64,000 bases of DNA, from assembly GCF_022865125.1 (NCBI RefSeq), contig NZ_CP094828.1:1798001-1862000 (forward strand), read 5' to 3'. Positions 53,114 to 63,094 of this stretch are shown in pieces. Both the position numbers and the translations under genes were made by a program. Source of the DNA: Acuticoccus sp. I52.16.1. Its GTDB lineage: Bacteria; Pseudomonadota; Alphaproteobacteria; Rhizobiales; Amorphaceae. Positions within the stretch are counted from its first letter, which is position 1; each line of letters starts with the position of its first letter. The notes beneath the pieces were generated by a model. The model searched no databases and was not told the DNA's origin. It saw nothing but the letters and a program-made list of their open reading frames with translations.

Positions 53114-55168
53114 CTAGAGCCCCTTCTCGGGGTCGTGCAGGCGCCAGACGAAGTACGGACGCTGGGTCGGATCGATGAACACATGCTGGATCTTGCCGGT
53201 CCAGGTGAAGTCGTATTCCGCCACGAGATCCGTCACCTGGATCGACGCGTGGTCCGGCAGGCCGAACTCCCACAGCGGCACCTCGAAGTCGGCGCCGTGC
53301 CCGGCATGCGGGTCCAGGTTCACGGCGAACAGAAGGAACGACGACCGGTCCTTGGTGCGCTTGCCGTAGTAGAGGATGTTGTCGTTCCACATGTTGTAGA
53401 ACGTCAGGTTCGTGAATTCCTGGAGCGCCGGCTGGGTCTTGCGCAGATGGTTCATCAGCCAGATGTCGTGACGGATGTGGCCGGGGCGGTCCCAATCCCA
53501 GGCCCTCAGCTCGTATTTCTCGGAGTTGAGGTACTCCTCCTTGCCCGGGACCGGCGTCCCCTCGCACAGCTCGAACCCGTTGTAGACGCCGTAGTTGCCG
53601 GCGAGCGAGGCCGCCAGCACCAGCCGCACCTGGTAGCCCGGCCGGCCGGACGTCTGGAGGTAGACGGGGTTGATGTCGGGCGTGTTGACGAAGAAATTCA
53701 CCCGCATGGTGTCTTTCTTCACTGTGGTGGTCAGCTCCGTCATGTACTCCGTCAGTTCGGCCTTCGTATTGCGCCAGGTGAAATAGGAGTAGGACTGCGT
53801 GAAGCCGATCTTGGCGAGGCGGTGCATCACCTTCGGCCGCGTGAACGCCTCGGCGAGGAAGATCACGTCCGGGTGGTCCTTCTGCACCTCGGCGATCAGC
53901 CATTCCCAGAAGGTGAAGGCCTTGGTGTGCGGGTTGTCGACCCGGAAGATCTTCACCCCGTGGCCGATCCAGAAGAGGAAGATGTCCTTCTGCGCATGCC
54001 ACAGCGCCGGGATCGGCGCGTCCCCGTCGTAGAAGCGGACGTTGACGATGTCCTCGTACTTCTTCGGCGGGTTCTCGGCGAACTTGATCGACCCGTCCGG
54101 CCGCCAGTCGAACCAGTCCGGGTGGGTCTTGATCCAGGGGTGATCGGGCGAGCACTGGACCGCATAGTCGAGCGCGATCTCGAGACCGTGCGCGGCGGCC
54201 GCGTCCACCAGGCGCTTGAAGTCCGCGAAAGTGCCGAGCTCGGGGTGCAGCGCGTCGTGCCCGCCCTCCTCCGAGCCGATCGCGTACGGCGATCCGGGAT
54301 CCCCCGGCTCGGCCTTGAGCGAGTTGTTGCGGCCCTTGCGGTTGGTCTCGCCGATGGGGTGGATCGGCGTGAAATAGAGCACGTCGAACCCGAGGCCCTG
54401 GACGTAGGGAAGCCGGGCGATCACGTCGTCGAACGTGCCGTGACGGTTCACGTCACCCGACATCGAGCGCGGCATCACCTCGTACCAGGCGGCGAAGGCG
54501 GCCGCCTTGCGGTCCACCGTCAGCGGCAGGACCTTGTAGTGCGACAAGTTCGCCCGGTGGCCGGCACGCTGCATCAGACCGGCGGTGTCGTCCGTCATCA
54601 GCGTGGCGAAGCGCTCCGAGTCGGGCGCGTCGCGCATGTCGGCGGCGAGGCGGCGCAGCTCGGCCTGCTCGCCCGACGTCCCGCGCCCGCAGCCGACGGA
54701 CCTCGCGATCAGTTCCGCCCCCTCCTGCAACTCCAGCGTGATCGGCACGCCGGCATTGTGCTTCTTGGCGGTGTCGGAGCGCCAGGTCGCCCACTCGTCG
54801 CGCCAGGCGATGATGGTGTACTCGTGCGGGGCGTTGTCGGTCGGGGTGAAGTGGCCCTGCCAGCGGTCGTTGACCACGTAGCGCAGCGGCTCCTCCTCCC
54901 AATTGTCGACGCCGCGGCGCCGCCAGAGGACGGCGCAGGCGACCTTGTCGTGCCCGTCGCCGAAGACGTCGGCCGCGATCACGAAGGGCTGGCCGGCCAC
55001 CGTCTTGGCCGGGAAGCGCCCGCCGTCGATCTCCGGGTCGACCCCCTCGATCGCGACGCGGTCGACGGCGATCGCGGCGATGCCGTCGTCCGGGCGGACG
55101 GGGTCGGCATCACTCGCCAGATGAGGTGCAGCCGAGGGGGCCTTGGTTGCAACGCTGGTGTCGGTCAT
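53114..55168 (-). CDS. glgE: Maltose-1-phosphate maltosyltransferase GlgE
   Basis: A 684-aa GH13_3 enzyme that extends alpha-1,4-glucans from maltose-1-phosphate. VYFTPIHPIGETNRKGRNNSL in two blocks, IALDYAVQCSPDHPW, KIFRVDNPHTKAF (nucleophile near residue 409), IFLAEAFTRPKVMHRLAKIGFTQSY and VNFFVNTPDINP are the GlgE family blocks. ATG 55168 has a GAGAG ribosome site and opens the protein with a low-complexity lead; the frame continues upstream without support. It is the first gene of the operon, so the promoter should lie in 55169-55357. The protein is antibiotic-target homologous in mycobacteria but is a normal metabolic enzyme here. Confidence 0.95.
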   Translation of the reverse strand: MTDTSVATKAPSAAPHLASDADPVRPDDGIAAIAVDRVAIEGVDPEIDGGRFPAKTVAGQPFVIAADVFGDGHDKVACAVLWRRRGVDNWEEEPLRYVVNDRWQGHFTPTDNAPHEYTIIAWRDEWATWRSDTAKKHNAGVPITLELQEGAELIARSVGCGRGTSGEQAELRRLAADMRDAPDSERFATLMTDDTAGLMQRAGHRANLSHYKVLPLTVDRKAAAFAAWYEVMPRSMSGDVNRHGTFDDVIARLPYVQGLGFDVLYFTPIHPIGETNRKGRNNSLKAEPGDPGSPYAIGSEEGGHDALHPELGTFADFKRLVDAAAAHGLEIALDYAVQCSPDHPWIKTHPDWFDWRPDGSIKFAENPPKKYEDIVNVRFYDGDAPIPALWHAQKDIFLFWIGHGVKIFRVDNPHTKAFTFWEWLIAEVQKDHPDVIFLAEAFTRPKVMHRLAKIGFTQSYSYFTWRNTKAELTEYMTELTTTVKKDTMRVNFFVNTPDINPVYLQTSGRPGYQVRLVLAASLAGNYGVYNGFELCEGTPVPGKEEYLNSEKYELRAWDWDRPGHIRHDIWLMNHLRKTQPALQEFTNLTFYNMWNDNILYYGKRTKDRSSFLLFAVNLDPHAGHGADFEVPLWEFGLPDHASIQVTDLVAEYDFTWTGKIQHVFIDPTQRPYFVWRLHDPEKGL

Positions 55169-55357
55169 GTCGCTCTCGATGTCGGGCGGCCGGCCTACAC
55201 GTCGAGGTCGAGCCGGCAGCCTCGCTCCAATGATCGCGCGTCGTCTCACGAGACCGGCGTCGCCCTTCGCCACCGAGGGGCTGCGCGGCCCTGCGCGCCC
55301 CATAAGGTATGGGCCAGTGTCGAGCGGCGGCAACCCTCCACCCCCGTTCCCGTCGCC

Positions 55358-55849
55358 TCAGCGACGCGCCATGCGCCACGCCGCCGCGAACACCACCGCC
55401 CAGACGACGTGGCCGATCAGCGCCACCCAGGTGATTCCGGTCCAGGCCAGGAAGGGCGGATTGCCGTTGACGAGATGGGCCATCACGTAGAGCGCGAACA
55501 CCCACAGCACGACACCGTAGGCCACCGCGACGACGAGCCACGGCAACCCCGGCATCACCGCCCGCGCGATGGGCCGTGCGACGAAGACGTAGCCGACGGG
55601 ATAGAACACGATCCCCGTCGCCCAGTGGACGATCGCGCCGCCGGTCGTGGCCCCTTCGAACGGACCGAACAGGGTCTGCAGCGTCTGCGCCGCGAGCGGC
55701 TCCGGGGCGAGGCGGGAAAATCCCAGCGTCGGCGTCAGCCATTGGCCGAACACGTCGAACGCGGCCGTCGCCAGTGCCCCGGCGAGCAGCAGCACGACGA
55801 GATCGTAAGGGGAGACCGCGGACGCGGCCGGTGGTCGGACGGTCGACAT
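55358..55849 (-). CDS. Small multi-pass membrane protein of unknown function
   Basis: A 163-aa protein with about four hydrophobic segments (DLVVLLLAGALATAAFDVFG; IVHWATGIVFYPVGYVFVA; WLVVAVAYGVVLWVFALYVM; WVALIGHVVWAVVFAAAW). I do not recognise the family beyond a general resemblance to small alphaproteobacterial membrane proteins. ATG 55849 has an AAGGTG site six bases upstream. An in-frame ATG at 55924 has no ribosome site. It is on the same strand as and 189 bases upstream of glgE, so it could precede the glucan operon. Histidine and tryptophan in segments two and four might bind a cofactor, but that is speculative. Confidence 0.7.
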   Translation of the reverse strand: MSTVRPPAASAVSPYDLVVLLLAGALATAAFDVFGQWLTPTLGFSRLAPEPLAAQTLQTLFGPFEGATTGGAIVHWATGIVFYPVGYVFVARPIARAVMPGLPWLVVAVAYGVVLWVFALYVMAHLVNGNPPFLAWTGITWVALIGHVVWAVVFAAAWRMARR

Positions 55850-55939
55850 CGCATGCACCTTCGTTTGTGTGTTGGCACAACCACTGCACCGCGCAGTAGC
55901 TAGGATGTCGTTGAGGACGTTCATCAAAAAATCTTTGCG

Positions 55940-55971
55940 CCGGCGACGCACGATTGCGTGTGCGCCGCCGG
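55940..55971. other. Long hairpin in the membrane-protein / SDR divergent spacer
   Basis: CCGGCGACGCAC-N8-GTGCGCCGCCGG pairs over 12 bases with one mismatch. Six As at 55926-55931 follow nine bases beyond it on the minus side. It could act as a terminator against minus-strand readthrough, as a protein site, or as a leader structure of the SDR gene that starts at 56036. Confidence 0.45.
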
Positions 55972-56035
55972 TGGCATCGCCTGGGGCCAGCCCCATGTTG
56001 CACCAAGATCGAGCCCCAATGGAAAGGATCGCGCC

Positions 56036-56845
56036 ATGACCGAGGCATCCGAACGCTACCTCGCGGACCAGGTTGCCGTCGTCACCGGTGCCAGCTCGGG
56101 CCTGGGCCAGGCCTGCGCCGTCGCGCTCGCCCGGCGCGGCGCCAGCGTCGCCGTCAACTACCACCACGACGCCGACGGCGCGGCGCAGACCGTGCGGCGC
56201 TGCGAGGAGGCCGGCGCCCGCGCCTTCGCCTTCCAGGCCGACGTGTCGGACGAGGACGGCGTAAAGGCGCTCTTCGCCGAGACGGTCGACACCTACGCGA
56301 CGGTCGACATCCTGGTCGCCAACGCGGGATTGCAGAAGGACGCCAGGTTCACCGACCTGACGCTGAAGGACTGGAACACGGTCATCGGCGTGAACCTCAC
56401 CGGCGCGTTCCTGTGCATGCAGGAGGCGGTGCGCCAGTTTCGCCGTCAGGGGATGCGCCACTCGCGCGCTCTCGGCAAGATCATCGCCATGAGCTCTGTC
56501 CACGACGTCATCCCGTGGGCCGGCCACGTGAACTATGCCGCCTCCAAGGGGGGCCTCTCGCTGCTGGTCAAGAGCGCCGCGCAGGAGCTGGCGGAGGAGA
56601 AGATCCGCGTCAACGCCATCGCCCCCGGTGCCATCGCCACCGCGATCAACAAATCCGTCTGGTCCGATCCGGCGCAGATGGAGGCGCTGAAGAAGCTGAT
56701 GCCCTACGGCCGCATCGGCCAGCCGGAGGACATCGGCGAAGCGGCCGCCTGGATGGCGTCCGACATGGCCGACTACATGGTCGGTCACACGATGGTGGTC
56801 GACGGCGGCATGGAACTCTACCCCGAGTTCCGCGACAACGGCTGA
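56036..56845 (+). CDS. SDR-family oxidoreductase (glucose-1-dehydrogenase-like)
   Basis: A 269-aa classical SDR. VVTGASSGLGQACAVALARRG near residue 14 binds the cofactor, VANAGLQ near 94 follows, then MSSVHDVIPWAGHVNYAASKGG with Ser, Tyr and Lys. INKSVWSDPAQMEALKKLMPYGRIGQPEDIGEAAAWMASDMADY in blocks matches bacterial glucose-1-dehydrogenases from memory. ATG 56036 has AAGGAT six bases upstream. It precedes the GH15 gene by 76 bases on the same strand. Together they could release and oxidise glucose, which fits the trehalose/glucan setting, although SDR substrates are hard to predict. Confidence 0.87.
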   Translation: MTEASERYLADQVAVVTGASSGLGQACAVALARRGASVAVNYHHDADGAAQTVRRCEEAGARAFAFQADVSDEDGVKALFAETVDTYATVDILVANAGLQKDARFTDLTLKDWNTVIGVNLTGAFLCMQEAVRQFRRQGMRHSRALGKIIAMSSVHDVIPWAGHVNYAASKGGLSLLVKSAAQELAEEKIRVNAIAPGAIATAINKSVWSDPAQMEALKKLMPYGRIGQPEDIGEAAAWMASDMADYMVGHTMVVDGGMELYPEFRDNG

Positions 56846-56921
56846 CCGGCCGCCCCGCCGGACACGGCGCGTGTGCCTCCCAGCCGCACGCGCGCGCCCC
56901 CGAGACGCCAGGACCCACACC

Positions 56922-58748
56922 ATGGACGCACGCCCGGCCCCGCCGGACACGCAGGCCTTCCCCGCGATCGAGGATTACGCCGCCGTCGGCAACCTCGAGA
57001 CGGTGGCGCTGATCGCTAGCAACGGAGCCGTAGAGCTCTTCTGCTACCCCGCGTTCGATTCGCCGGCGATCTTCTCCGCCGCGCTGGACCGGGCCGCCGG
57101 CAGCTTCCGCGTTCGTCCCACCTTCGCCCGCACCGGCACGCAGCGCTACGTCGGCGACACCAACGTCCTCGTCACCCGCTACGAGGACGGCCCCAACATC
57201 GTCGAAGTGACTGACTTCATGCCGATCGGCGAGCCGGAGCACACCAACCAACTGGTACGCATCGCCGCCGTGGTCGCCGGCACCGCCACGATCGAGGCGC
57301 GCTGCACGCCGGCGTTCGACTATGGCCGCGGCCCGACCAAAGCCCGCCTCGCCGACGCGCACGTCGTTTACGAGGACGGCGGCGTCACCCTGCCGATGCG
57401 CCTCGCCGCCACCCACCCGCTCCACCTCGACGGGCTGGAGGCGAGCGCCACCGCCGAGCTTGCGGCCGGGGAGCGGATGGTGCTGGTGCTCGTGATGGAC
57501 GACGCCGAGCAGCACCTCCTGAAGGAGGACGGCGTCGACCTCGCCCTCGCGGACACCATCGCCACCTGGCGGGACTGGACCGCGCAGAGCGACTATGACG
57601 GGCCCTGGCGCGACATGGTGATGCGCTCCGCCCTGGCCCTGAAGCTCATGTTTTCGGACGCGCACGGGGCCATCGTCGCCGCCCCGACCTTCGGCCTTCC
57701 CGAGGCGATCGGGGGCGAGCGCAATTGGGACTACCGCTACTGCTGGGTGCGCGATTCGGCATTCACGATCTACGCCATGCTGCGCCTCGGCTTCTATGCG
57801 GAGGCCGACAAGTATCGCGCCTGGATCCGCGACCGGATCGAGGAGCGCGAGGTCGAAACGATCGCGCTGATGTACCGCGTCGACGGGTCGACCGACCTCG
57901 ACGAAACGCTCCTGCCGCACCTTTCCGGCTACCGTGGCTCGCAGCCCGTGCGCATCGGCAACGCGGCCTACACCCAGACCCAGCTCGACATCTTCGGAGA
58001 GGTGATCGACACCCTCTACATCGCGCAGAAGTTCATCGCCCCGATGGACGAGCGGCTGTGGCGCGACGTCAGCCGCCTCGTCGAGGCGGCATGCGAGACG
58101 TGGGACGACCCCGGCTCCGGCTTCTGGGAGATGCGCGGCGAGCCCACCCGCTTTCTCGACGCGCACCTCATGTCCTGGGTGGCGCTCGACCGGGCGATCC
58201 GCCTCGCCGACCGCACCGGCATGCCGCAGAATCCGCGCTGGCGGGAGAACCGCGCGCTGATCGTCGACACGATCGAGACGCACTTCTGGAACGGCGAGAT
58301 CGGCGCCTACACGCAGACCTACGGGGGCGACAAGGTCGACGCGACCGCTCTGCTGATGCCGCTGATGAAATACACGTCGACGACGTCCGAGCGTTTCCGC
58401 TCGACCCTCGCGGTCATCGAGCGTCGCCTGGTCCACGGGCCGCGGGTGCGGCGCTACGAGCCGGTCGGCGAGGCGCAGGAGGGGGTCGACGGGCCGGCCG
58501 AGGGCTCGTTCGTCGCCTGCTCGTTCTGGTACATCGAGGTGCTCGCCCGTTCCGGGCGCGTCGACGAGGCCGAGCGGCTGTTCGAGGCGATGCTGGCGAT
58601 GGCCTCCCCCACCGGCCTCTTCGCCGAGGAGGTGGACGGCATGGGCCGGCACCTCGGCAACACGCCGCAGGCCCTCTCGCACCTCGCCCTGATCAGCGCG
58701 GCGGTGGCGCTGCGCCGCGCAATTGCGAATGGCGGGGACGCGTTCTGA
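56922..58748 (+). CDS. GH15-family glucoamylase / trehalase
   Basis: A 608-aa GH15 enzyme. The N-terminal beta-domain begins AIEDYAAVGNLETVALIASNGAVELFCYPAFDSP in blocks. The alpha/alpha-barrel has GGERNWDYRYCWVRDSAFTIYA (near residue 267), GFWEMRGEPTRFLDAHLMSW with the candidate acid glutamate, and GLFAEEVDGMGRHLGNTPQALSHL with the base glutamate. The bacterial branch includes mycobacterial-type trehalases as well as glucodextranases and glucoamylases. Beside a complete trehalose-glucan operon, trehalase is attractive, but exo-glucosidase on glucan ends is equally compatible. No signal peptide is seen, so it acts in the cytosol. AGGA lies eight bases before ATG 56922. Confidence 0.9.
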   Translation: MDARPAPPDTQAFPAIEDYAAVGNLETVALIASNGAVELFCYPAFDSPAIFSAALDRAAGSFRVRPTFARTGTQRYVGDTNVLVTRYEDGPNIVEVTDFMPIGEPEHTNQLVRIAAVVAGTATIEARCTPAFDYGRGPTKARLADAHVVYEDGGVTLPMRLAATHPLHLDGLEASATAELAAGERMVLVLVMDDAEQHLLKEDGVDLALADTIATWRDWTAQSDYDGPWRDMVMRSALALKLMFSDAHGAIVAAPTFGLPEAIGGERNWDYRYCWVRDSAFTIYAMLRLGFYAEADKYRAWIRDRIEEREVETIALMYRVDGSTDLDETLLPHLSGYRGSQPVRIGNAAYTQTQLDIFGEVIDTLYIAQKFIAPMDERLWRDVSRLVEAACETWDDPGSGFWEMRGEPTRFLDAHLMSWVALDRAIRLADRTGMPQNPRWRENRALIVDTIETHFWNGEIGAYTQTYGGDKVDATALLMPLMKYTSTTSERFRSTLAVIERRLVHGPRVRRYEPVGEAQEGVDGPAEGSFVACSFWYIEVLARSGRVDEAERLFEAMLAMASPTGLFAEEVDGMGRHLGNTPQALSHLALISAAVALRRAIANGGDAF

Positions 58749-58910
58749 CCATCGCTGGCCCGTTCGCGATGTGCTAGCATTCGCGCCGATCGCGCCCTGT
58801 CCGGCGCGGTCGATGTCACTCACTCCGCGCCGAGGAACGCCGCGCCCGCCCGGCCGCCGGCCTCGCCGCGGATCGCCCGTCGCACGACGCGCCACCCGGG
58901 AGCACCACGA

Positions 58911-60308
58911 ATGGACCTCAGTCCCGCGCACAACCAGTCGCTGGAGGACCTCGACCGCGAGAACGTCCTCCACCCGTTCACCTCGCCCGCGGCTCTGATG
59001 GAGCACGGCCCGACGGTGATGATGGAGGGTAAGGGCGCGCGGCTGACGGACCACACCGGCAAGGTCTACCTCGACGGTCTGGCCGGCCTGTGGTGCGTCA
59101 ACGTCGGCTACGGGCGCCAGGAGATCGCCGAGGCGATCTACGAGCAGGCCAAGAAGCTGCCCTACTACCACCAGTTCTCGGCCATGGGCACCGAGCCCGG
59201 CATCCACACCGCCGACAAGGTCAAGCGCCTCGCGCCCGGCAACATGGCGCGCGTGCTGTTCGGCTGCTCGGGGTCCGACGCCAACGACACGCAGGTCAAG
59301 ATCGCGTGGTATTACAATAACCTGAAGGGCCGGCCGCAGAAGAAGAAGATCCTCGCCCGCAACCGCGCCTACCACGGTGTCACGGTCGCCGCCGGGTCGC
59401 TGACGGGCCTCGCCTACGTCCACACCGCGTTCGACCTGCCGCTGCCGCAAGTGGTGCGCCTGACCTGCCCGCACTACTACCACGAGCAGCACCCCGGCGA
59501 GACCGAAGAAGCCTTCTGCGACCGCCTCGTCGACGAGCTGAAGGCGACCATCGAGCGCGAGGGCGCCGACACCATCGCCGCCTTCATCGCCGAGCCGGTG
59601 ATGGGCGCGGGCGGCGTCGTCTTCCCGCCGAAGGGCTATTTCGAGAAAATCTCGAAGGTGCTGAAAGAGAACGACATTCTCTTCATCGCCGACGAGGTGA
59701 TCTGCGGGTTCGGCCGCCTCGGCACGCCGTTCGGCGCCCAGTATTTCGGGTTCGAGCCGGACATGATCTCCGTCGCCAAGGGCATCACCTCCGGCTACCA
59801 GCCGCTGTCGGCGGTGCTGGTGGGCGAAGAGGTGTGGCAGACGCTGCTGGAGGATCCGCTCAACCTCAACCTCTTCGGCCACGGCTACACCTACACCGCG
59901 CACCCGATCGCCTGCGCCGCCGCCAACGCCAACCTCGACATCATGGAGCGTGAGGCGCTGTTCGCCAACGCGGCGGAGACCGGCGCCTACCTGCAGGCCG
60001 CGCTGCGCAAACGCTTCGGGAGCGACCCGCATGTCGGCGAGATCCGCGGCGACGGCATGATCGCCGCGGTGGAGCTCTCCGCCGATCCGGCGACGCGCAA
60101 GACGTTCGACCCCGCGGCCGGCGTCGGCAAGGCGGTCGCCGCCGAGGCGATGGAGCGCGGGCTCATCGTGCGGCCGATGATGAACGACTCGCTCGCCATG
60201 TCGCCGCCGCTGATGATCACGCGCGACGACGTCGACCAGATCGTCGACACGCTCGGCGCGTCGATCGACGCCAAGCGGGACATGATCGCCGCCGCCGCCA
60301 AGGCCTGA
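58911..60308 (+). CDS. Class III omega-amino-acid/amine-pyruvate aminotransferase
   Basis: A 465-aa PLP enzyme. HPFTSPAALMEHGPTVMMEGKGARLTDHTGKVYLDGLAGLWCVNVGYG in blocks is the class III opening. CSGSDANDTQVKIAWYYNN and IADEVICGFGRLGTPFG follow, with the PLP lysine K290 (VAKGITSGYQPLSAV). The pattern matches putrescine- or beta-alanine-pyruvate transaminases more than acetylornithine enzymes; the exact amine is not deducible. It lies 162 bases after the GH15 gene, so it may have its own promoter. A hairpin follows eight bases after the stop. It differs from the tpa protein at 22006 and is not a duplicate. Confidence 0.9.
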   Translation: MDLSPAHNQSLEDLDRENVLHPFTSPAALMEHGPTVMMEGKGARLTDHTGKVYLDGLAGLWCVNVGYGRQEIAEAIYEQAKKLPYYHQFSAMGTEPGIHTADKVKRLAPGNMARVLFGCSGSDANDTQVKIAWYYNNLKGRPQKKKILARNRAYHGVTVAAGSLTGLAYVHTAFDLPLPQVVRLTCPHYYHEQHPGETEEAFCDRLVDELKATIEREGADTIAAFIAEPVMGAGGVVFPPKGYFEKISKVLKENDILFIADEVICGFGRLGTPFGAQYFGFEPDMISVAKGITSGYQPLSAVLVGEEVWQTLLEDPLNLNLFGHGYTYTAHPIACAAANANLDIMEREALFANAAETGAYLQAALRKRFGSDPHVGEIRGDGMIAAVELSADPATRKTFDPAAGVGKAVAAEAMERGLIVRPMMNDSLAMSPPLMITRDDVDQIVDTLGASIDAKRDMIAAAAKA

Positions 60309-60313
60309 TGCGC

Positions 60314-60330
60314 GAAGGCGCGGCGCCTTC
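60314..60330 (+). terminator. Hairpin after the aminotransferase gene
   Basis: GAAGGCG-CGG-CGCCTTC, a perfect 7-base stem, starts six bases after the stop codon. There is no T-run, so termination is uncertain. The rest of the 246-base spacer to YqeY shows nothing else. Confidence 0.45.
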
Positions 60331-60554
60331 CGGCGTCGCGCCCCGCGATCCGTCGATCGAGATGATGTGCGAAGACCCACCGCCCCCGTCGCGGACCGAG
60401 CGGTGGCTGGACCGAGGCTGGCGTTCCCGTCGAAGGTGGGGAGGTCGGTCCCGGCAGCGGCCTCTGAAGAGGGTCGCCGGAGGGGCGCGGTCGTAGCCGA
60501 TCAAGCCTGTCGCGTCGTCGGACGTCGGGCGGCGTGACCCGGTAGAACAGCGCT

Positions 60555-61010
60555 CTAGCGCAGCATTCCCTTCACGAGATTGCTCGCCCGGCCGATGTCG
60601 AGCTGGTCCGGATAGCGTTTCTTGAGCGCGGTAATCGTGCGGCCCACGTCGCGAAGGCCGGCGGCGCCGATGTCGTTCACCACCTGCGCACAGGCGGTCC
60701 GCAGGGTCGGTTCGTCCATCAGCGGGGGCATAAACTCGCGGATGGTCTCGATCTCGGCCTTGGTCTGGCGCACCGTCTCCAGGTCGCCGGCCTTGCGGTC
60801 GGAGGCGATCTGTTCCTCGCGCTGCTTGATCATCTTGGCGAGCAGCGCGGCGATCTCGGCCTGCGTGATCTTCTCGCCGTTGCCCACGCAGTGCGCCTGA
60901 TCGCGGTCGCGAATGGCCGTCTGCATGAGGCGCAGGGTACACATTCGGCGCCGATCATCATCATGCGCGGCGTTCTTTACGGCGGCTTGCAGTTGCTCTC
61001 GTACGTTCAT
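60555..61010 (-). CDS. GatB/YqeY domain protein
   Basis: A 151-aa, all-helical YqeY protein. VREQLQAAVKNAAHDDDRRRMCTLRLMQTAIRDRDQ opens the family core in blocks, and LLAKMIKQREEQIASDRKAGDLE, ETIREFMPPLMDEP and RASNLVKGML follow. The fold resembles the tRNA-binding tail of GatB and may aid tRNA-linked reactions, but the function is not established. ATG 61010 has AGGGTG five bases upstream; a GTG at 61016 is less well placed. It is divergent from carA, and in many alphaproteobacteria yqeY lies beside carA and dnaG/rpoD, so this is conserved chromosomal core. Confidence 0.93.
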   Translation of the reverse strand: MNVREQLQAAVKNAAHDDDRRRMCTLRLMQTAIRDRDQAHCVGNGEKITQAEIAALLAKMIKQREEQIASDRKAGDLETVRQTKAEIETIREFMPPLMDEPTLRTACAQVVNDIGAAGLRDVGRTITALKKRYPDQLDIGRASNLVKGMLR

Positions 61011-61322
61011 GACCACACCCTGCTGACACAGACGCTGTCCGTTCGATGGCGCTTAACACCCTTGAACATCAGCGCCAAGCACGCAACCGGTTCCTTACTT
61101 TACGCTTAGCACCGCCGCCGAGGATTGCGACGGTTGTGCATCGCTGCCATGTGTTCCTGTCGTGCGGCTGACTAAAATGGCGAATTTTCCCAATTTGCCA
61201 ACCCTACCTAACAAGGTGTTCATGCTCCGCACCCTGCGATCCGGTCAACGCTTGGGATGACGGGGTGTTCAACCGAACGCGGCGCGTTTACATCCTGTGG
61301 AACGATAACAGGGAAATTGTGG
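61011..61322. other. 312-base YqeY/carA divergent spacer
   Basis: Relatively AT-rich and without an open frame I trust. TGGCGCT-N17-AGCGCCA (61047-61077) is a perfect 7-base inverted repeat upstream of the YqeY gene. GGTGTTCA occurs twice (61214-61221 and 61264-61271) before carA. I see no convincing promoter hexamers, attenuator or T-run, so carA control cannot be read here. Confidence 0.55.
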
Positions 61323-62506
<1,184 letters not shown>

Positions 62507-62510
<4 letters not shown>

Positions 62511-63004
62511 CGACGATGGCCCTGTCGGTCGAGGACGCGCGGCCGGAGGACCTCGCGGCGATCGCGGCGGTCAACAACGCCGCGGTCCCCGCCGTCAACG
62601 CACTGACGGCCGAGGAGATGGGCGCCGTCGCCGCGCTCGGCGCGCTGCGCATCGTGCGCACGGGGGGCGCGGTCGGCGGGCTGGTCCTGACGATCCCCGA
62701 GGGGCAGCCCTACGCCAGCCTGAACTACCGCTGGTTCAGCGGCGAGTTCGACGCTTTCCTCTACGTCGACCGCATCGTCGTCGCGCCCGAGGCGCGGGGG
62801 CTCGGCGTCGGCCGCGCCCTCTACGAGGACACCTTCGCCCGCGCCAGGTCGCTCGGCCGCCCGCGCGTCTGCGCCGAGGTGAACGTCGAGCCGCCGAACC
62901 CCGGCTCCATGGCCTTCCACGCCGCGACCGGCTTCAACGTCCTCCTCGACCGCTTCAACGAGGAGGCCGGCAAGACCGTGCGGATGATGGAGCGGCCGGT
63001 CTGA
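62507..63004 (+). CDS. GNAT-family N-acetyltransferase
   Basis: A 165-aa GNAT. SVEDARPEDLAAIAAVNNAAVPAVN opens the fold. LYVDRIVVAPEARGLGVGRALYEDTFARAR (near residue 90-115) is the acetyl-CoA loop with the R/Q-x-x-G-x-G/A pattern. EVNVEPPNPGSMAFHAATGFN follows. The start is GTG 62507, overlapping the carA stop (GTGA), with ATG 62516 as an alternative. Tight coupling to carA suggests co-expression, but the acetylated substrate is unknown. Confidence 0.8.
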
Positions 63005-63094
63005 CCGCGCGGCCGCCCGGCGCTTGACAGCCGGCGGCCACCCGCTACCCCCGTCCCTCATGGCCCGCGACAGAACGGGCCGCGAGGAGACGCC

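Noticed and set aside
56646-60380. A 1,244-codon open frame on the minus strand opposite the SDR, GH15 and aminotransferase genes
   Set aside because: It spans three well-supported genes and has shadow-type composition without motifs.
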